From the NCBI RefSeq assembly GCF_025997915.1, contig NZ_AP026677.1, forward strand, positions 868,001-932,000: DNA of 64,000 bases, read 5' to 3'. A model generated the notes under the pieces. It saw only the letters and a list, made by a program, of their open reading frames with translations, had not been told where the DNA came from and did no database searches. This stretch comes from Aquiluna sp. KACHI24. Its GTDB lineage: Bacteria; Actinomycetota; Actinomycetes; Actinomycetales; Microbacteriaceae. The translations under genes were made by a program, and so were the position numbers. This document shows, in pieces, positions 18,234 to 26,291 of this stretch. How positions within the stretch are numbered: position 1 is the first letter of the stretch; each line of letters begins with the position of its first letter.

Positions 18234-19340
18234 CTAGCCTAGAGCATTCAAAAGCCGCTCTGCGGCCCTTTGAATCTCATCATCAGTGGCAGTGATCGAA
18301 AATCTCACAAATTTTTTGCCAGCCTCGCCATAGAACTCTCCCGGCACCGCCACAATCCCAAGCTCAGCTAGTTCTTGAATGTCCTGCCAGCAGTCGTTTC
18401 CCCTGGTTGCCCATAGGTAGAGACCTGCCTCCGAGTTGGAGATTTCGAACCCAAAGGCCCTGACAGCTGGCAACAAGATGTCCCTGCGCCTGCGATAGAT
18501 ATCTTTTTGCTTCGCAACATGCTCATGGTCGCCTAAGGCTGCAGCGATAGCTTTTTGCACTGGCATCGGGACCATCATGCCTGAGTGCATGCGAAGGTTA
18601 ACTAAGCCCTTGATTAGCTTTTCATCACCTGCAGCAAATGCAGCACGGTAGCCAGCAAGGTTGGATTGCTTGCTTAGCGAGTAAATCGAAAGAACGTTGT
18701 CCAGGTTGCCATCTGTGACTTCAGGGTCCAGCATGCATGGGATGTAGGTCTCATAATCCCCACCCCAGCCAAGTTCAGCGTAGCACTCATCATTGACAAT
18801 GACTGCCCCCAGCTCTCGAGCCCTGGTGAGAGCCTTCCTCAGTCGCTCGACCGATAACACCTCACCACTTGGGTTTCCTGGGCTATTCAGCCAAATGAGC
18901 TTTGTGTTTTCGGGCCACTCGCTCGGTTCATCACCCACAAATACGTCAGCCCCGCAGAACTTTGCGCCAACTTCGTAGGCGGTGTAGGCATAGGTTGGCT
19001 GGACAACCAAATCGCCTGGCCCAAGACCAAGCATGAGCGGGAGCCATGAAATGAACTCTTTGGACCCGATGGTCAATAAGACCTGTTCAGGGCTAAGCCC
19101 AGGCGACCTGCGGCGCGTGGCGTACCAAACACAAACGGACTGTCGGGCTAAATGCTCTCCCCAAGTTGTTGGGTATCCGGGTGAGTCCGAGGCTCCGTCT
19201 AAGGCGTTTTGAATGACTTTAGGGGTTGGATCGACTGGGTTTCCAACTGATAGATCAATTGAGCCTTCAGGGTGTTGACTGGCCAACTCTCGGTAGGGCT
19301 TGAGTCTCTGCCAGGGGTACTCCGAAAGCCGATCGAACAC
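18234..19340 (-). CDS. dapC: Succinyldiaminopimelate transaminase DapC
   Basis: PLP-dependent class I aminotransferase of the lysine/meso-diaminopimelate pathway (N-succinyl-2-amino-6-ketopimelate to N-succinyl-LL-DAP). The 368 residues show LNSPGNPSGEVLS, VNDECYAELGW, and the PLP-lysine motif SLSKQSNLAGYRAAF. The stop of fdxA and the start here share a base, and fdxA-dapC is a hallmark actinobacterial pair, which supports this role over other class I aminotransferases. Confidence 0.92.
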   Translation of the reverse strand: MFDRLSEYPWQRLKPYRELASQHPEGSIDLSVGNPVDPTPKVIQNALDGASDSPGYPTTWGEHLARQSVCVWYATRRRSPGLSPEQVLLTIGSKEFISWLPLMLGLGPGDLVVQPTYAYTAYEVGAKFCGADVFVGDEPSEWPENTKLIWLNSPGNPSGEVLSVERLRKALTRARELGAVIVNDECYAELGWGGDYETYIPCMLDPEVTDGNLDNVLSIYSLSKQSNLAGYRAAFAAGDEKLIKGLVNLRMHSGMMVPMPVQKAIAAALGDHEHVAKQKDIYRRRRDILLPAVRAFGFEISNSEAGLYLWATRGNDCWQDIQELAELGIVAVPGEFYGEAGKKFVRFSITATDDEIQRAAERLLNALG

Positions 19341-19660
19341 TACTCGCCCTGTGGGGGTAGGGCAGAGACTAGAGGGTGGTCACCTGGAATCGGGCCAACC
19401 TTTGCAGCACCTCCTGGTGATCCAACCTCAGAGAAGAAATCAACGTTCACCCTGTAGTAGTCAGACCACTCGCCAGGAAGGTCATCCTCGTAATAGATAG
19501 CCTCAACTGGACACACAGGTTCACAAGCACCGCAGTCCACACACTCATCGGGGTGGATGTAAAGCATGCGGTCACCCTCGTAAATGCAGTCCACTGGACA
19601 CTCGTCAATGCATGCCCTGTCTTTAACATCGACACATGGAAGAGCGATTACGTACGTCAT
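19340..19660 (-). CDS. fdxA: 7Fe ferredoxin FdxA
   Basis: Small soluble electron carrier with one 3Fe-4S and one 4Fe-4S cluster. The first cysteine group is C9, C17, C21 and C25 (CIDECPVDC) and the second is CVDCGACEPVC (C40, C43, C46, C50). The 106 residues match the family. It is the first gene of fdxA-dapC-gltA and has AGGTTGGA upstream of its ATG. The 59-base gap to the GT6 gene holds both divergent promoters. Confidence 0.95.
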   Translation of the reverse strand: MTYVIALPCVDVKDRACIDECPVDCIYEGDRMLYIHPDECVDCGACEPVCPVEAIYYEDDLPGEWSDYYRVNVDFFSEVGSPGGAAKVGPIPGDHPLVSALPPQGE

Positions 19661-19693
19661 GTTTCCAACCTCACCTTACGAGCGTCTCGACAC

Positions 19694-19723
19694 TAAACTA
19701 CCAGCATGGAGTCCAGTCTATGA
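19694..19723 (+). promoter_or_regulatory. Candidate promoter and five-codon leader ORF ahead of GT6 gene
   Basis: TAAACT (19694-19699) is a good -10 match. Six bases later an ATG at 19706 opens a five-codon frame (Met-Glu-Ser-Ser-Leu) whose TGA at 19721-19723 overlaps the GT6 ATG at 19720. The same bases provide GGAG for the GT6 start. This could be a leaderless uORF that couples translation to the GT6 gene, or simply the GT6 ribosome site. Confidence 0.35.
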
Positions 19724-20532
19724 TTCGACCCAAGATACTCGTTGTGACTATTGCGACCGGCAAGTACCTTGGCTACTTCGAGCGAAATCTGCCTGGTTGG
19801 AGACGTGCATTCGGAGCTGCGGGCGAGGTCACCTTCCAGGTCCTAACTGACAGCATCAGGGAAGGGGGTCATAACCTCGGCCCGGATGTCGAGGTCATGT
19901 TTCAAAAGCAACTCGAGTGGCCTATGATCACGCTACTCCGATATGAGATTCTGCTGAGCCAGGTGAATTTCAGCTCATTTGACTTCGTGGTTTGGTTGGA
20001 TGCCGACATGGAGGCCGTTGGCAATGTGCCCGCCTCGATATTTGAGCACCGCAGCATTGTTTTAGCGCGTCATCCCGGTTATGAGCTCCCGATAATTCGC
20101 CCAAGTCGAAAGTCTTGGCCAAGCCGAATTCTGAGCGTCATAGCGATTCTTATTCGCGCAAACACAGGTTATTTCGCCTTGGGTGACTGGGAGTGCAGAG
20201 AATCTTCAACTGCATTTGTCCCGCGCAAATCGAGAAAATCCTATGTCCACGGTGCAGTATGGCTTGGGCCATCCATGGAACTAAGGGAAATGTGCTCCCT
20301 TCTCGCTGAGCGGACTTCAGAGGACCTTAGGAATGGAATAATCGCCATCTGGCACGACGAAAGCCACCTCAACTGGTACGCCGCAAATTTCAAACCAGTT
20401 CTAGCGGATTTGGGATTTTCGGATTGGGAAGAATCAACGAACTTTGGCACCAGACCAACAATATTCTTGAGCCAAGATAAAGCGGTCCTGGACGCCGCTT
20501 TCAATGATGGGGACGGCGAGGACTTGAGTTGA
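19720..20532 (+). CDS. GT6-family (ABO/alpha-1,3-Gal(NAc) transferase-like) glycosyltransferase
   Basis: 270-residue retaining glycosyltransferase of the histo-blood-group family GT6. Family members move Gal or GalNAc in alpha-1,3 linkage, usually to fucosylated galactose. The most telling motif is WHDESHLNWY (residues 211-220), nearly the same as the vertebrate WHDESHLNKY. YVHGAVWLGP (175-184) matches the YxxGAxxGG region, and WLDADMEAVG (92-101) holds a DxD. The start is ATG at 19720 with GGAG nine bases upstream; a longer frame would run through fdxA's promoter. No signal peptide or membrane anchor is visible, unlike the Golgi enzymes. It is followed by GT4 and GT11 genes in a coupled operon. 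Family assignment is strong; the exact donor is not known. Confidence 0.85.
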   Translation: MIRPKILVVTIATGKYLGYFERNLPGWRRAFGAAGEVTFQVLTDSIREGGHNLGPDVEVMFQKQLEWPMITLLRYEILLSQVNFSSFDFVVWLDADMEAVGNVPASIFEHRSIVLARHPGYELPIIRPSRKSWPSRILSVIAILIRANTGYFALGDWECRESSTAFVPRKSRKSYVHGAVWLGPSMELREMCSLLAERTSEDLRNGIIAIWHDESHLNWYAANFKPVLADLGFSDWEESTNFGTRPTIFLSQDKAVLDAAFNDGDGEDLS

Positions 20533-21578
20533 GCCTTAGGTCAAGCTTGGGGATTATTTACACTGCGTTAAGGAAAAGCTTTTCAGGACCTCGGCAGTTT
20601 TGGGGTGTAGCTAAAGGCTCGACTGGTCCGAGAATTCTCATCGTTGCCCCAGGAGAAAAAACGATGCCAGTGGAGGGCTGGGGAGCGGTAGAGGCCATTT
20701 GCTTTGACCTTTACCGAGGCTTGAGTGGGCGCGGGCAAACCGTAGCGATGCTCAATTCCTGGAACATCCTCTACTGGTTCAAGGCGTTTGCCTGGGGCCC
20801 GACCGTGGTTGTCAATCACTACGACATTTTTTCAAAGGCACTTGGAATACTTTGCCGAGCATTCAGGATGAAGCTAATTACGGTTTCGCATTACGGATAC
20901 GCAGGCTTTCCAGAGCTTTGGTCGAAGGAGACTAGAGGTGTCATGAAGGCGACTGCTGAGTCGGACTTGGTAGTTTGCCTCAGCAGGAAAATTCGTGATG
21001 TCTGGACACGTGAATTCCAGATCAAAAACTCAACCGTGATACCCAATTACGTAAAGGCCGAAGTTTTCCTCACAAAGAAGGCTGCCGCTCGAAGGTTTAT
21101 TTGTGTAGGGAAAGTTGAACCTCGCAAGAGACAGGTTGATTTGGTCCAACTTCTGGGCGATGCGGTCAGCATTGAATTCGTAGGGGAGATAGTTGACAGC
21201 CGGTTCCACTCACTCCCTAAAAAGGCAAAAGAATGTTTTCTCGGGCCTTGGGATAGAAGTACCTTGGTGGAGAGGCTCTCTGATTACGAATATCTAGTAC
21301 TCCCATCCGATGGTGAGGCGGATGCTCTAGTTCTTTACGAGGGACAGGCCGCCGGATTGGGTCTGATTTGTACTCCTGAATCAATGGGTGCACAAGATGA
21401 CAATCTTGATTGGGTTCAAATTTCACCCTTGAGCGAAATGAAACATGTCCTTTTGCGCGCTCCCAAAATGACTGGAGCCCAGAGGGCTGAAATTCACACC
21501 CACGCCCGAGAGCACTATTCTCTTGAAAAATGGCTAGATGCGTGGCAACGCTGTATCGATAGCCTGGGCACCAAGTGA
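20529..21578 (+). CDS. GT4-like glycosyltransferase
   Basis: 349-residue GT-B type glycosyltransferase. Visible marks are the N-terminal GPRILIVAPGEKTMPVEGWG loop, the linker VIPNYVKAEVFL that normally precedes the donor domain, FICVGKVEPRKRQVDLVQLL, and LPSDGEADALVLYEGQAAGLGLI, where the family E(x7)E region sits. The TTG start overlaps the GT6 stop (TTGA), and its stop overlaps the GT11 start (GTGA), so all three genes should be translated together. Donor and acceptor are unknown. Confidence 0.8.
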   Translation: MSLRSSLGIIYTALRKSFSGPRQFWGVAKGSTGPRILIVAPGEKTMPVEGWGAVEAICFDLYRGLSGRGQTVAMLNSWNILYWFKAFAWGPTVVVNHYDIFSKALGILCRAFRMKLITVSHYGYAGFPELWSKETRGVMKATAESDLVVCLSRKIRDVWTREFQIKNSTVIPNYVKAEVFLTKKAAARRFICVGKVEPRKRQVDLVQLLGDAVSIEFVGEIVDSRFHSLPKKAKECFLGPWDRSTLVERLSDYEYLVLPSDGEADALVLYEGQAAGLGLICTPESMGAQDDNLDWVQISPLSEMKHVLLRAPKMTGAQRAEIHTHAREHYSLEKWLDAWQRCIDSLGTK

Positions 21579-22414
21579 AATTCCTTCTGCGCGGAGGCCT
21601 AGGTAACAGGCTCTTCATAATCTCCGCGGCCGTTCACTTCAAGACTGCTTTCGGCCCTTCATGCATTGTGATTCCAAAAGGGCTGACACTGACTCCATTT
21701 GAAAGAAGGATCTGCACAGAGCTAGAGATTCTAGTAATGGAAGAGCGCCTCATTGATAAGGCACGGAGATCTGCTGAGACCAGATTACCTACCTGTTGTT
21801 CCAACGCTGTATCTTGGCCCAGATGGAAGCTACTAAGGCAGACGGGGTGCGTGCCAATCGACCAAATCGCAGGAAGCCACGGAGTTATTGGGTACTTCCA
21901 ATGCGCCAATTATGCAGCGAACGCTTCGGACTGGTCTAGCTGGCTGGAAGACACTGTCATTTCGAATTCAAAAAGCATAATTCCGTCTCCAATCCCTAGA
22001 ATCCAAAAAGTTGCGCTCCAGATACGACGCGGGGATTATTTAGCGCATCAGGATCTATACGGATATTTGCCTAAGGCGTATTTCGAACAAGCGATAGATA
22101 AACTTGGAGCGCGTCTAGGTGAATGCGTTGTTTTCACGGATGATGAGAAATTTGTCAGGGACGAGTTCCGTGATTGGATGCGAGAGGCGAAATTTGCGTC
22201 GCAGTACTTTAATTCCTCAGATTCAGTGGAAAACCTTTACCTGCTATCTCGATTTGACCGCCTTGTGATCTCCAACTCAAGCTTCGGCTGGTGGGGGTCT
22301 CACCTCTCGGGTGGTGAAACGGTTGCGCCAGCAATTTGGGCCCATCAAAGCGTCGCACCTTCAGGCGTGCTGAAAGACGACTGGAAGCTTATCCACGATT
22401 TCGTTACGTTCTGA
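21575..22414 (+). CDS. GT11-family alpha-1,2-fucosyltransferase-like protein
   Basis: 279-residue GT11 enzyme; family members transfer fucose from GDP-fucose in alpha-1,2 linkage to galactose. The three family blocks are present: GGLGNRLF (7-14), LQIRRGDY (148-155, the HxRRxDY motif, with Gln where His is usual) and SNSSFGWWGSHL (233-244). The GTG start overlaps the preceding stop. Codon use looks less like the housekeeping genes (more ATA, TTA, AGG and AGA), suggesting transfer. No GDP-fucose synthesis genes (gmd, fcl) lie in this window. The last 11 bases overlap the convergent GT2 gene. Confidence 0.85.
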   Translation: MKFLLRGGLGNRLFIISAAVHFKTAFGPSCIVIPKGLTLTPFERRICTELEILVMEERLIDKARRSAETRLPTCCSNAVSWPRWKLLRQTGCVPIDQIAGSHGVIGYFQCANYAANASDWSSWLEDTVISNSKSIIPSPIPRIQKVALQIRRGDYLAHQDLYGYLPKAYFEQAIDKLGARLGECVVFTDDEKFVRDEFRDWMREAKFASQYFNSSDSVENLYLLSRFDRLVISNSSFGWWGSHLSGGETVAPAIWAHQSVAPSGVLKDDWKLIHDFVTF

Positions 22415-23249
22415 AGTCGTAGACGGGTTCACACCTACAGATGCTCCGCAGTAGGAAACGTAAGTGTCCGATGGCGGAAGGCCGAATTCGAATGATGTCA
22501 ACAACGAACAGCAGCATGACCTCAAGATATAAATGCCGCATCGAAAACACTTCAGGATACTTAGCCACTAGCCTCCTTCTCATGTAATTCCACTTCAGCG
22601 TGGAATGTATCGCTCCTAATCTGCCCCGGGAATCAGGGAAATGCTGTAAGCCAAGGTTGGGCTGAAGCAGTATCCGACCATGACTCTTGAAGCACATTTG
22701 GAAAGCGATATCTTCTGTGAGCATTCTGATTTCTGTGGGGAAGCCAACGCTTAGAAATACTTCAACATGTCCCGCCATGCAAAAGCCTGGGACCCAACCA
22801 ACTTCTTCCAGTCGCGGTGGCGTTCTTCCCAGGTGAGCCAGAGCCCCTTTCGAAATCCAATTTGCCCTTCGTAAAAGGGGCAAAAACTTCCACCCAGCAT
22901 CCATTTCTGAATCATTTGTCCCAATCAAATCTCGGGGGTTGGCAAGGACTGGAACCATAATTCGTTCAAGAAAATCTGGGGGGATTGAGACGTCGTCATC
23001 CAAAAATACAACTGTATTCGCCCCTAGTGCCGCAGCTCTTTCTAGGCCGATTTGCCGCTGAAAAGGCAGCCCAGGTAATGAATGGATAAAATGCAAGTTA
23101 CGATCTGCGAGAACTAATCCCAAATTGTCGTCAGAGGAGTCAACGACGATAATGAAATCAGGCGGAAGCGTCTGGTTTGAGAGTAGTCCCAGCAACTGCG
23201 TTAGTCGATCCGGTCTGTTGCGCGAACAAACTACCGTTGCGACCGACAT
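22404..23249 (-). CDS. GT2-family glycosyltransferase
   Basis: 281-residue GT-A fold glycosyltransferase. The N-terminus MSVATVVCSRNRPDRLTQLL is the usual nucleotide-binding strand and the metal-binding acidic site is FLDDDVSIPPDF (DDD at 84-86). I start it at ATG 23249, 20 bases after the epimerase stop; a longer frame to 23381 would overlap that gene and adds no GT2 sequence. There is no good ribosome site. It is the last gene of the minus-strand sugar-nucleotide operon and may add that sugar. The C-terminus holds a hydrophobic stretch (LYLEVMLLFVVDII). Confidence 0.8.
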   Translation of the reverse strand: MSVATVVCSRNRPDRLTQLLGLLSNQTLPPDFIIVVDSSDDNLGLVLADRNLHFIHSLPGLPFQRQIGLERAAALGANTVVFLDDDVSIPPDFLERIMVPVLANPRDLIGTNDSEMDAGWKFLPLLRRANWISKGALAHLGRTPPRLEEVGWVPGFCMAGHVEVFLSVGFPTEIRMLTEDIAFQMCFKSHGRILLQPNLGLQHFPDSRGRLGAIHSTLKWNYMRRRLVAKYPEVFSMRHLYLEVMLLFVVDIIRIRPSAIGHLRFLLRSICRCEPVYDFRT

Positions 23250-23268
23250 TAGCGAGCCCGAGTGCGAG

Positions 23269-24381
23269 CTACTGAGCTCGCCATCCTTTCCAAAAGTGCG
23301 CCTGCGCTGCAGTAGAAGCCAAGAATCGCAAAATGCTGGAAGAAAAATCACTCGCATCATAACCCTCAGGTATGCCATCAAATGCCGGAGCCTGTTCAGA
23401 TATCCTTACAGCGGCGATTAGTGATGGTGCATCGAACGCCCAGCTAACCATCCTCATGGCTTCAGCGCGTTCCCCGGATTGGCGAAAACTCACTGCTTTA
23501 AAACCGAGTATCGTCGCCTCTTCGCTAATTGTTCCTGAGTCTGAAATCACGCACTTGGCACTCAATTGAAGCCTGTTGTAGTCGAGGTAACCAAATGGTT
23601 CGTGAAAGTTGAAGCCGGGGAGAGAATCACTAGATATTGCCTCCAGGCGTTTGCGAGTTCTGGGATGGGTGGAAACAAGTATCGGAAGATTCCACTCATG
23701 ACGAACAGCAATCAACGATTCAAGGGCCAACTTCAGCCTTTGGGGCGAATCCACGTTCTCTTGGCGGTGAAGGCTAACGAGAAAGTACCCCCCCTTCTTC
23801 AACCCGAGGCGCTCAACCACATCAGAGGCTGCAATCTTGTCTTTGTAGTGCTCATAGATCTCTCGCACAGGCGAACCGGTTTTGTGAATAAAGCGCGGGT
23901 GAATCCCTTCGTTTAGAAGGTTCCGCATTGAATAGTCGTTGTAAGGAAGATTGAAGGTAGCGACGTGATCAACCATCTTTCGGTTGAGCTCCTCAGGAAC
24001 GTTGTTGTCGAAGGACCTGTTGCCAGCCTCCATGTGATAAACGGGGATGTGCATGCGCTCTGCGACCACTGCAGCAATCGCCGAGTTGGTGTCTCCAAGA
24101 ATCATCACGGCATCAGGATTCTCTTTGAGAAAGACCTCTTCGGACTTCTTTAGGGTGTCCCCCATCACGGTGCCAAAGGATGTGGTGTCCACGTTCAGGT
24201 AGTAGTCGGGTTTGCGAAGCTCAAGGTCTTCAAAGAAGACGTCATTTAACTGGCGATCGTAGTTCTGGCCGGTGTGAACCAAGATGTGATCGGTGTACTC
24301 ATCGAGTTTCGGAATGAGCCTCGAGAGCCTGATGATCTCTGGCCTTGTGCCGACAATCGTGATTACTTTGAGTTTCTTCAA
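23269..24381 (-). CDS. wecB: UDP-N-acetylglucosamine 2-epimerase (WecB/CapG/FnlC type)
   Basis: Non-hydrolysing UDP-HexNAc 2-epimerase, 370 residues. Visible marks are TIVGTRPEIIRLSRLIP, HTGQNYDRQLNDVFF, ILGDTNSAIAAVVAERM, HMEAGNRSFDNNVPEELNRK and SDSGTISEEATILGFKAV. It lies directly after a CapE/FnlA-like dehydratase (four-base overlap) and an RmlD-like reductase, so its likely role is the last step to UDP-N-acetyl-L-fucosamine or UDP-N-acetyl-L-quinovosamine rather than making UDP-ManNAc. The last 20 residues or so look divergent. Confidence 0.9.
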   Translation of the reverse strand: MKKLKVITIVGTRPEIIRLSRLIPKLDEYTDHILVHTGQNYDRQLNDVFFEDLELRKPDYYLNVDTTSFGTVMGDTLKKSEEVFLKENPDAVMILGDTNSAIAAVVAERMHIPVYHMEAGNRSFDNNVPEELNRKMVDHVATFNLPYNDYSMRNLLNEGIHPRFIHKTGSPVREIYEHYKDKIAASDVVERLGLKKGGYFLVSLHRQENVDSPQRLKLALESLIAVRHEWNLPILVSTHPRTRKRLEAISSDSLPGFNFHEPFGYLDYNRLQLSAKCVISDSGTISEEATILGFKAVSFRQSGERAEAMRMVSWAFDAPSLIAAVRISEQAPAFDGIPEGYDASDFSSSILRFLASTAAQAHFWKGWRAQ

Positions 24382-25400
24382 CGTGCTAGCTCCTGGCGAA
24401 CCTCGGGAATTGTAAGAAGTAGTTGCTTCACTCCCTCGACATCTAGTCTCTCGGTGTTATGTGAAGTGTAAGACTCAAGCTCTGGCGCTCTACTTTCGCC
24501 CTGCTCGAAAAACAGTGAGTAGTTGAGGTCTCGAGCATCGAGGGGCACTCTGAAGTATCCACCTCTATCCTCGGCCTTTACCCTCTCCTCAACACTGAGA
24601 AGCGACTCGTATAGTTTCTCTCCATGCCTGAATCCAATGTTCTGAATTTGATTCGCGTTTCCGCCGAACATTTCAATGAGGGCAATTGCAAGGTCCTGAA
24701 TCGTTGATGCCGGAGCCTTTCTCACGAATAGGTCACCCGTTTCGGCGTTTGAAAACGCGTATTCAACCAGATCGACAGACTCAGCCAAGGACATCAGGAA
24801 CCTTGTCATAGTCGGATCCGTGATGGTCACGGGTTTTCCGCTCTTGATTTGTGAAATGAACAAAGGAATGACAGAACCCCTGGAATACATCACGTTTCCA
24901 TAGCGGGTAACTGCAATTGTGGTTTTTGAATCCTGATAGTCGCGTGCGAACGCCATCGCAGTCTTTTCCATCAATGCCTTTGACATACCCATGGCATTTA
25001 TCGGATAGACGGCCTTGTCTGTACTTAGACAAACAACACCGGAAACCTCGTTCTCTATTGCCGAGCGCAACACATTGGCCGAGCCGTTGATGTTTGTTTT
25101 CACCGCCTCCAAGGGGAAAAACTCAGCCGATGGGACCTGCTTGAGGGCAGCCGCATGGAATATCAAATTTGAGCCTCGGACAGCACGCTCAACTGATTCA
25201 GGATCGCGGGTGTCTCCGATGTAGAACTTCACTCGACTGTCGCCAAGGGCATGACGCATGGCGTCCTGCTTAGCCTCATCGCGACTTAGGATGCGAACTT
25301 CCTCCACACCCCTGGTAAGCAAATGTCTCGCCATGGTTGAACCAAACGATCCAGTGCCCCCGGTAATGAGAACCGTTGAGCCGTCAATCTTTTGAGTCAT
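24378..25400 (-). CDS. CapE/FnlA-type UDP-GlcNAc 4,6-dehydratase/5-epimerase
   Basis: Extended short-chain dehydrogenase, 340 residues. It has the NAD(P) site ITGGTGSFGS (12-21) and an AlaLeuLysGlnValPro block typical of inverting dehydratases of the FlaA1/CapE group. The usual YxxxK is replaced by MGMSK, as in CapE/WbjB enzymes, which supports an L-sugar product over the PseB type. It converts UDP-GlcNAc to 4-keto-6-deoxy intermediates. It lies between the reductase (21 bases) and the 2-epimerase (four-base overlap). The metabolic role is inferred from this trio. Confidence 0.88.
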   Translation of the reverse strand: MTQKIDGSTVLITGGTGSFGSTMARHLLTRGVEEVRILSRDEAKQDAMRHALGDSRVKFYIGDTRDPESVERAVRGSNLIFHAAALKQVPSAEFFPLEAVKTNINGSANVLRSAIENEVSGVVCLSTDKAVYPINAMGMSKALMEKTAMAFARDYQDSKTTIAVTRYGNVMYSRGSVIPLFISQIKSGKPVTITDPTMTRFLMSLAESVDLVEYAFSNAETGDLFVRKAPASTIQDLAIALIEMFGGNANQIQNIGFRHGEKLYESLLSVEERVKAEDRGGYFRVPLDARDLNYSLFFEQGESRAPELESYTSHNTERLDVEGVKQLLLTIPEVRQELAR

Positions 25401-25421
25401 GCTTCCCCTCTTGCTACCGCA

Positions 25422-26291
25422 CTAGTTTGCCAGTTCAGCGCAAAGTTCCTCGACCATTTGAGCAACAGTCGGAACCTCGGGGTAACCAGCTGCCATAAAA
25501 AGCGCCTTATTTCTCGACTGGTTTTGCGTCGACAGAGTTCTGTCGACTCGATGGGTCGCCTCGGTGGAAGTAACCACAACATCGGATCTGCCTAGTGCGC
25601 TCAGTTCGAATCGAACTAACTCGTCCTTTGTCAATTTGTCTTTAGGAACGAGGTGTTGGATTCCCGGAGAGAACAGATTTTGTTCGACAATCGCTCTTGC
25701 AATTTTGGCAAAGGCGGCTGAGCTTAGGCCGTTCCAGACGTGGTTGGTAAAGCCATTGATGTGGGAATTTGCAGGCTGTTGTCTAACCCACTCAAAGAAT
25801 AGAGAATTGCGTCCAAGCTCAGGGCCAATCAAGGAGCAACGCAGGTGCATCACCGAATCCGAGGGAGATTCCCCCAAGCTCTTGGTTTTGCCGTAAACGT
25901 CGAGAGCGTCATGCTCTGCATCCTCAGCGTATGAGCCGACCTGCCCAGAAAAAACACAGTCTGTCGCTACCTGAATGACCTTGACTCCGAGCTTTTCAGC
26001 ATATAAGGCAAGCTGGTTGGGGAAATCAACGTTTAGGCGGACTGCAAGAGCCCTGCTAGGAATCGATGACTCATCGATGCGCGCTTTAGTTAGGCCCACG
26101 CAGTTGATGACAAAATCACCTTCACCAATCCCGCTGCGAGTAAGCAGATCGCTTACCTCAAGATTTCTGGCATCAAAAGCAACTCCACGAGTCCTCGACG
26201 CCTCTTCCACGTTTGCACCTGCACGAAGGAATTCTGAAAAAACTGCAGAGCCCAACATTCCAGTCGAGCCAAGCACTAAAACCTTAGGCAC
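25422..26291 (-). CDS. RmlD-like NAD(P)-dependent sugar-nucleotide reductase
   Basis: 289-residue SDR-type reductase starting MPKVLVLGSTGMLGSAVFSE (GxxGxxG). It carries VINCVGLTKA, VATDCVFSGQ and the catalytic YGKTK. It should reduce the 4-keto intermediate made by the dehydratase encoded next door. At 289 residues it has the RmlD fold only and lacks the C-terminal cupin domain of CapF/FnlB (about 370 residues). That makes UDP-L-QuiNAc (WbvR-like) as likely as UDP-L-FucNAc. It overlaps the upstream GT4 gene by 8 bases. Confidence 0.82.
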   Translation of the reverse strand: MPKVLVLGSTGMLGSAVFSEFLRAGANVEEASRTRGVAFDARNLEVSDLLTRSGIGEGDFVINCVGLTKARIDESSIPSRALAVRLNVDFPNQLALYAEKLGVKVIQVATDCVFSGQVGSYAEDAEHDALDVYGKTKSLGESPSDSVMHLRCSLIGPELGRNSLFFEWVRQQPANSHINGFTNHVWNGLSSAAFAKIARAIVEQNLFSPGIQHLVPKDKLTKDELVRFELSALGRSDVVVTSTEATHRVDRTLSTQNQSRNKALFMAAGYPEVPTVAQMVEELCAELAN

